Below, piece after piece: positions 58,921-64,000 of a stretch of 64,000 bases of DNA. Both the position numbers and the translations under genes were made by a program. The notes under the pieces were generated by a model that did not search any database, was not told the origin of the DNA, and saw only the letters and a list, made by a program, of their open reading frames with translations. Position 1 is the first letter of the stretch. The number at the start of each line of letters is the position of its first letter. The stretch covers positions 310,001-374,000 of the forward strand of contig JAGFBZ010000686.1 in assembly GCA_018398805.1 (NCBI GenBank), written 5' to 3'. The stretch comes from Hirundichthys speculiger. Lineage: Eukaryota; Chordata; Actinopteri; Beloniformes; Exocoetidae.

Positions 58921-61158
58921 TATAGTACTACTGATGTTGGTGCAGTGGGCTGGGTTTGGAAAATGTATGTGGATGAACATTGTCCCACAGATATTTGATT
59001 TTGAACAAACATCCAGGATGAAACATGACCTCCTCAGATGTGGGACTGAGGGGTGGAGCTTTGTGTGGGTGTTGGGCGGATTCTGGATACTGGGCCTCAT
59101 TCATGAAATTGTTATTCTCTGAGTCGACTTGTGCATAAATCACCTCCTTATTAAAAACCCACTCCGGATTCACAAACGGCACATAAAACTCAAGAGTTGA
59201 TCGTAAGAATGCGAGAACGTTCATGAGTCCAATCAATTGTAAACTGGAAGCATGTTTCCCGTTGCTCATTAAATCACATAAATCCCTGTCCAAGAACCAC
59301 CATATATCCTGCATGTCTACCTGTGGACACGGCATGAGTTAAAGGAGCGAGAGGAAAACAGAAGTTAGTTCAACTTCAGAGGAGGAAAGAAAAAATGTTT
59401 ATTTTGCTCTTTTGGTACGAACCCCGACAGGGACCAAGCAAGGCACAGGCCCGGGAAGAGTTTATCCATGCAATTCATGTTGTCTTCTGTCCAATGAAGC
59501 ATTCAAGAGGTTGATATGGTTTGATATGAAAGTTAGATGAAAAAATAAAACACATTTCATCAAAAAAAATTACTGCTGCAGTCAACCGCGCTGCTGCCAT
59601 TATTGGAGAGACGTCTGGACCAGGCTTCATACGTGACGGGGACGAAGACACGACAGGAGTCAACAGCAACCTGAAACCTCCAAAGATGAGCTTATGCTCG
59701 TCATATTATGCATCATGTTGTTCTCCGTTGCTTCTAACACACATTCAAGGAAACAATCTGAAGCTTAAATATGCAAAAAAAAAAAACAAACAAACAAGCC
59801 CTCCCCCATAAACTAAGATACATTTATTCTCATGTTTAAAACACATGTACCTGTGAATCCTGTAAATCTGACTCTGCAAACACCCCACTGGTTGCTGTCA
59901 TTTTTGTTTCAAACAATCAAACTACAGATTGTGGTGTTGTGGACAGGAAGTATGTTAATATATTATGTTCAGCATATCATGCAGGCTCAACTTAATTAGC
60001 AACTGCAATGATGAGATATGAGTTCAGGCATTCCCCTTAAAAGTTCAAGACTCAATATGAAACCAAAAGCAAAACTAACAAAAGCAACAGAAAGATAAGG
60101 AGTCCAGAAAAAGAAAAAAACAAACAAGTCTAGAGAAAGATGTTAAGGATTCAGTCAAAACCACAAAGAACGAAAAAAGGAAAACAGTGAAAATGAAACC
60201 TAATTTCAATAAAGCACATTAAAGTTTATTCATATACATATTAAAATCTGTTCGACTGACAATTCTTCAGAAATGCAAAGAGAAAAATAAAAACAAAAGC
60301 TTTCTCTCTTTGCACTCATTATGTTTTCAGAGTAAAAACATTCACGTTTTTTTTCCAGCAACGTTCATGAACAAATGTATGACACCACTAAAGTGACACA
60401 GAATGATGGTGGAAATGACCCAAAACAGCAGCCAGCACATTAATCCATCTTATTAATTAATACACCGTTAATCATTCATGAACTGTGTGCAGATGCATCG
60501 ACTTTTAAAGGCGACTTGAATCATTCAAGATGTTGCTTGTTGACTGAGATCCTTCGGCTGATCTCAGTCAAGGATGGTGAACAGAAACACGACAGGTGAG
60601 GAGATAATGGGATTCAAGGCCGGCAGAGAAAATATCTAATTAACGGTTCAGGTTACTGTGGTTACAGCTCTTAAAAGCAGTTCAACAACTCATTTTTGAC
60701 GTGCTGCTGCATCTCCTCTGGAGCTGAGAGATCGTTCCTTCAGCAGCTAAACCATAGCATGCTGTACAACTCCTGAAATGAACGGTTCATTTGCACCTAG
60801 TTTAAATCCTTAACGTGAAACTTTTTGCACTTCAGTTTTTTTTTCTTAACAGGGCGAAACAAAGCCCTTATATAAAAGCAAACATGTTTATGAGCTTTAG
60901 AGATGCAGGCCGATGGACTAAAGGTTACTTTCCATTTAAGTTCCAGACCGGGGTCATTCATCTTGAACAAGCAGGTCTGAGGTCAGCTGACAGAGCAGAG
61001 CTGAACCACAACAGAAAGTAGGGCTTCACACTCCTTTATCCATCTTATCTGCTTCACAGGCCAGAAGAGGACGTCGCCCTCCGTGAAGCCACGCCGTCTC
61101 AGCTGTAGGGTGTTTCAGAATAAAATCTGCTTTCTCGCCCCGGAGCGCGGCAGAAGGG
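58921..61158. other. Intergenic sequence, possibly including the 3' UTR of a - strand gene
   Basis: No coding exon is supported. The 135-codon frame at 58928-59335 (- strand) shows no known domain and has repeat-like phrases such as 'cattcatgaa'. AATAAA-type signals on the - strand (TTTATT on +) occur at several places, e.g. 59822-59827 and 60225-60230. They could serve the zinc-knuckle exon that ends at 61159. Confidence 0.4.
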
Positions 61159-61322
61159 TCAGCGCTGAGGGCAGGTGACCCGGGTGTGTCCCGGCATGTG
61201 GCAGATGCCGCAGCTGCGAGGTTTCTTAGCAGCGGGGGGCTTCATGGCACCACCGTCTCCCGCTGTCTTCCTGCCCTTCTTCCATCCGTCTCCAGAACCA
61301 TTAAATCCACCACCAAAGCCAC
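61159..61322 (-). CDS. Terminal exon of an unidentified gene, CCHC zinc knuckle
   Basis: On the - strand a CTCAG acceptor (ending 61323) is followed by 2 nt completing a codon, then 53 codons and TGA at 61161-61159. The product starts GFGGGFNGSGDGWKKGRKTA, continues through MKPPAAKKPR and ends with CGICHMPGHTRVTC, an exact C-x2-C-x4-H-x4-C zinc knuckle, then PQR. G/K-rich sequence before a knuckle is usual in nucleic-acid-binding proteins. High GC relative to its surroundings and a proper splice site argue that it is a real exon. I cannot name the gene. No further exon was recognised between 61323 and the window end, where a LINE occupies much of the space. Confidence 0.55.
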
Positions 61323-61769
61323 CTGAGGAGAGGAAGCGCAGGTCAAGCTGTTAGTATTAAGAAATTACAAATAACATATTATTTTATCCACGGTGCCATT
61401 GTTTATTTGACAATAATGAAGCAGAAAGAAAAAAAAGATCATACAGGCAACACAGAAACTACTCAGCAGGGTGTAGATGCACCTTTGGCAGCGATAACTT
61501 GAGGAAGTCATTTCATTTATGAATCTATTTCAACTATTTGAACAACTATTTGAACTGAGCATTGAACGAAACGTCAGAACATTTCTTTTTATGTCAATGA
61601 TCCACAGCTTTTGTCACTGTGGTGCGTCTTTCTGGGCTTCAGGAAGAACATTTCTGGTGGTTCAGTCCAAACTCTCCTTCACTCAGCGAGGAAACCTAAC
61701 CTGGTAGAGAGCAGGTTTACTTCCAAGTTTCCAATGAACCAACTGAGACTGGTTTATTTCAATTAGAAA
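61323..61769. other. Sequence upstream (- strand) of the zinc-knuckle exon, presumed intron
   Basis: AT-rich, with no exon recognised. 61440-61700 may hold a Tc1-like remnant ('gcagggtgtagatgcaccttt'-type phrases), but no transposase motif could be confirmed. Confidence 0.35.
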
Positions 61770-61786
61770 ACTGATTTTATATTGCA

Positions 61787-63444
61787 TCCGGCCACCGCCC
61801 AGCTCACTATGCTATGCACTATGCACATAACAAACACCATGCTCAAGCATAAGAGTGTCCACATGTGCACTTGGCACCAGGACACTCTAGGCAGCAGTTC
61901 GATGATTGACTTTATAATCGTATCGTCGGACTTGCGGCCGCATGTCTTGGACACTCGGGCGAAGAGAGGGGCGGAGCTGACAGGTATCGGCGAGCTAAGC
62001 GGAACGAGGCCTCGGCGGTTGCTGAGGCAAAAACTCGGACATGGGAGGAGTTTGGAGAGGCCATGGAGAACGACTTCCTAAACGGCTTCGAAGAGATTCT
62101 GGTCCACCATCCGGCGTCTCAGGAGGGGGAAGCAGTGCTCCATCAACACTGTATACAGTGGGAATGGGGAGCAGTTGACCTCGACTCGGGACGTTGTGGA
62201 TCGGTGGAGGGAATACTTCGAAGACCTCCTCAATCCCGCCGACACGTCTTCCAATGAGGAAGCAGAGTCTGGGGACTCAGGGGTGGACTCTCCTATCTCT
62301 GGGGCTGAGGTTGCCGAGGTGGTTAAAAAGCTCCTCGGTGGCAGGGCCCCGGGTGTGGATGAGATCCGCCCGGAGTTCCTCAAGGCTCTGGATGCTGAGG
62401 GGCTGTCTTGGTTGACACGCCTCTGCAGCATCGCGTGGACGTCGGGGACAGTACTGCTGGATTGGCAGACTGGGGTGGTGGTCCCCCTCTTTAAAAAGGG
62501 GGGCCGGAGGGTGTGTTCCAACTACAGGGGGATCACACTCCTCAGCCTCCCTGGGAAGGTCTATTCAGGGGTCCTGGAGAGGAGGGTCCGTCGGATAGTT
62601 GAATCTCGGATTGAGGAGGAGCAGTGTGGTTTTCGTCCCGGCCGTGGAACGGTGGACCAGCTTCATCGAGCCGTGATCTACAACTCTCGCTGGAGTGATT
62701 CGCAGCCAGTTGTGAAGCGGCTGGGATGAGAATCAGCGCCTCCAAATCCGAGACCATGGTCCTCAGCCGGAAAAGGGTGGAGTGCCCTCTCCGGGTTGGG
62801 GATGAGGTCCTTCCCCAAGTGGAGGAGTTTAAGTATCTCGGGATCTTGTTCACGAGTGAGGGAAGGATGGAGCGGGAGATCGACAGATGGATCGGTGCGG
62901 CATCTGCAGTGATGTGGGTGCTGCGCCGGTCTGTTGTGATAAAGAAGGAGCTGAGTCGGAAGGCGAAGCTCTCTATTTACTGGTCGATCTACATTCCTAC
63001 CCTCACCTATGGTCATGAGCTTTGGGTAGTGACCAAAAGAACAAGATCGCGGATACAAGCGGCTGAAATGAGCTTCCTTCGCAGGGTGGCCGGGCTCTCC
63101 CTTAGAGATAGGGTGAGAAGCTCGGTCATCCGGGAGGGGCTCAGAGTAGAACCGCTGCTCCTCCGCATCGAGAGGAGCCAGATGAGGTGGCTCGGGCATC
63201 TGGTTAGGATGCCTCCTGGACGCCTCCCTGGTGAGGTGTTCCGGGCACGTCCCACTGGGAGGAGACCCTGGGGAAGACCCAGGACACGCTGGAGGGACTA
63301 TGTCTCGCGGCTGGCCTGGGAACGCCTCGGGATCCCCCCAGAGGAGCTGGAAGAAGTGGCCGGGGAGAGGGGGGTCTGGGCTTCCTTACTCCGGCTGATG
63401 CCCCCGCGACCCGACCTCGGATAAGCGGAAGAAGACGGTACGAT
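61787..63444 (+). mobile_element. Internally deleted LINE with perfect 17-bp target-site duplication
   Basis: A young copy of the family also seen at 3695-4880. It keeps the end of the endonuclease (STLGR-type segment: CTWHQDTLGSSSMIDFIIVS then DLRPHVLDTRAKRGAEL) and the linker (DVVDRWREYFEDLLNP). It also keeps RT finger motifs (LLGGRAPGVDEIRPEFLKAL; CSNYRGITLLSLPGKVYSGV; EEQCGFRPGRGTVDQL) and, after about 62700, the thumb and C-terminal region (EEFKYLGILFTSEGRMEREI to MPPRPDLG). The RT core with the FADD-type motif is missing, and a second deletion lies near 61980. ACTGATTTTATATTGCA flanks it at 61770-61786 and 63445-63461. Confidence 0.92.
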
Positions 63445-63461
63445 ACTGATTTTATATTGCA

Positions 63462-64000
63462 CGTTTTGGGGATTTCGGAACAATGACATGTTGGATTTGT
63501 GCCGGCTGTCACTCATATTTGGGATGAATGCTGTGAGAGCATTAGCTCTTCTGTTTTTTTTTGTTTTTTTGCATAGTTACAAAACCCTATAAACTTGATC
63601 TCTTCTGTGCATCACAAATATCTCCCATCATATGCCAATACGTCACATAAAATGCCTGGGTTGTTTTATCTGATCTTAGAAAATATCTAGTTAACATTTG
63701 TTTTTTTTTTTACATTTTTCAGTGTGATTTTAATATACTGACGGCACTCATATTCCCACCGAAGCAACCTGAATGATTTTTTTTCTTTGCCATGATAAAA
63801 TGTTATTAAATTGAGTACAACCATGAGTCTGTTACGTTCAAGTTAACCTGTCTGTATAATGTTTTTAAACTTCATCGTCAACTGCTTCAAAGTTTACTTT
63901 CTTTTGTTTGTTTTTTTTTTGTCGGGCAGGATTTCACCTGCCATTAAATATTTAAATGATACATTCACTCGCTCTGTGCTCTTCCACCGCTGTGTCTGAC
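63462..64000. other. AT-rich sequence to window end, nothing assignable
   Basis: T-runs at about 63555-63570, 63698-63710 and 63909-63921. No gene, RNA or repeat boundary is supported. Confidence 0.6.

Noticed and set aside
58928..59335. 135-codon - strand frame as a gene
   Set aside because: No recognisable domain, repeat-like nucleotide phrases, and no supporting splice or promoter signals.

Overview
The window comes from a vertebrate nuclear genome, almost certainly a teleost fish. It has long genes with GT-AG introns, CpG-rich promoters, AATAAA poly(A) signals and the usual fish mix of degraded DNA transposons (Tc1, Harbinger, hAT-like) and non-LTR retrotransposons. I see nothing bacterial, viral or CRISPR-like.

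Two genes are recognised with confidence, and they converge. On the + strand, ep300 (p300 histone acetyltransferase) runs from a CpG-rich leader at about 10.9-12.8 kb through 30 coding exons (12775-38849) to a 3' UTR with poly(A) signals at 39007 and 40167. I resolved every exon from reading frame and splice sites. TAZ1, KIX, bromodomain, PHD/RING, HAT, ZZ, TAZ2 and NCBD are all present, and the inferred protein is about 2834 aa. The sequence as given needs two one-base corrections to read through, one in exon 24 (start of the HAT domain) and one in exon 30 (Q-rich tail). On the - strand, cbx7 (Polycomb chromobox, PRC1) has six coding exons between 49820 and 45073 and encodes 375 aa. Its 3' UTR reaches about 44.0 kb. 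ep300 acetylates histones, including H3K27, at active enhancers, while cbx7 reads the opposing H3K27me3 mark. A third, unidentified gene may end on the - strand at 61159-61322, an exon encoding a perfect CCHC zinc knuckle.

Layout: 1-10.9 kb is gene-free and repeat-rich (LINE fragments, a Harbinger element, a 0.2-kb direct duplication). 10.9-40.2 kb is ep300. 40.2-44.0 kb is intergenic, with a Tc1 element interrupted by another repeat. 44.0-50.1 kb is cbx7. 50.1-61.1 kb is a transposon-rich spacer holding three well-bounded non-autonomous DNA elements. 61.1-64.0 kb holds the zinc-knuckle exon and an internally deleted LINE flanked by a perfect 17-bp target-site duplication.

I found no convincing new multi-gene system. 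The observations most worth a second look are the two ep300 frameshifts, the intact boundaries of several transposons (8-bp, TA and 17-bp duplications), a fold-back element carrying a second element in its loop, a strong-context uORF in the ep300 leader, and the orphan zinc-knuckle exon. The choice between paralogue names (ep300a/b, cbx7a/b) cannot be made from this sequence alone.
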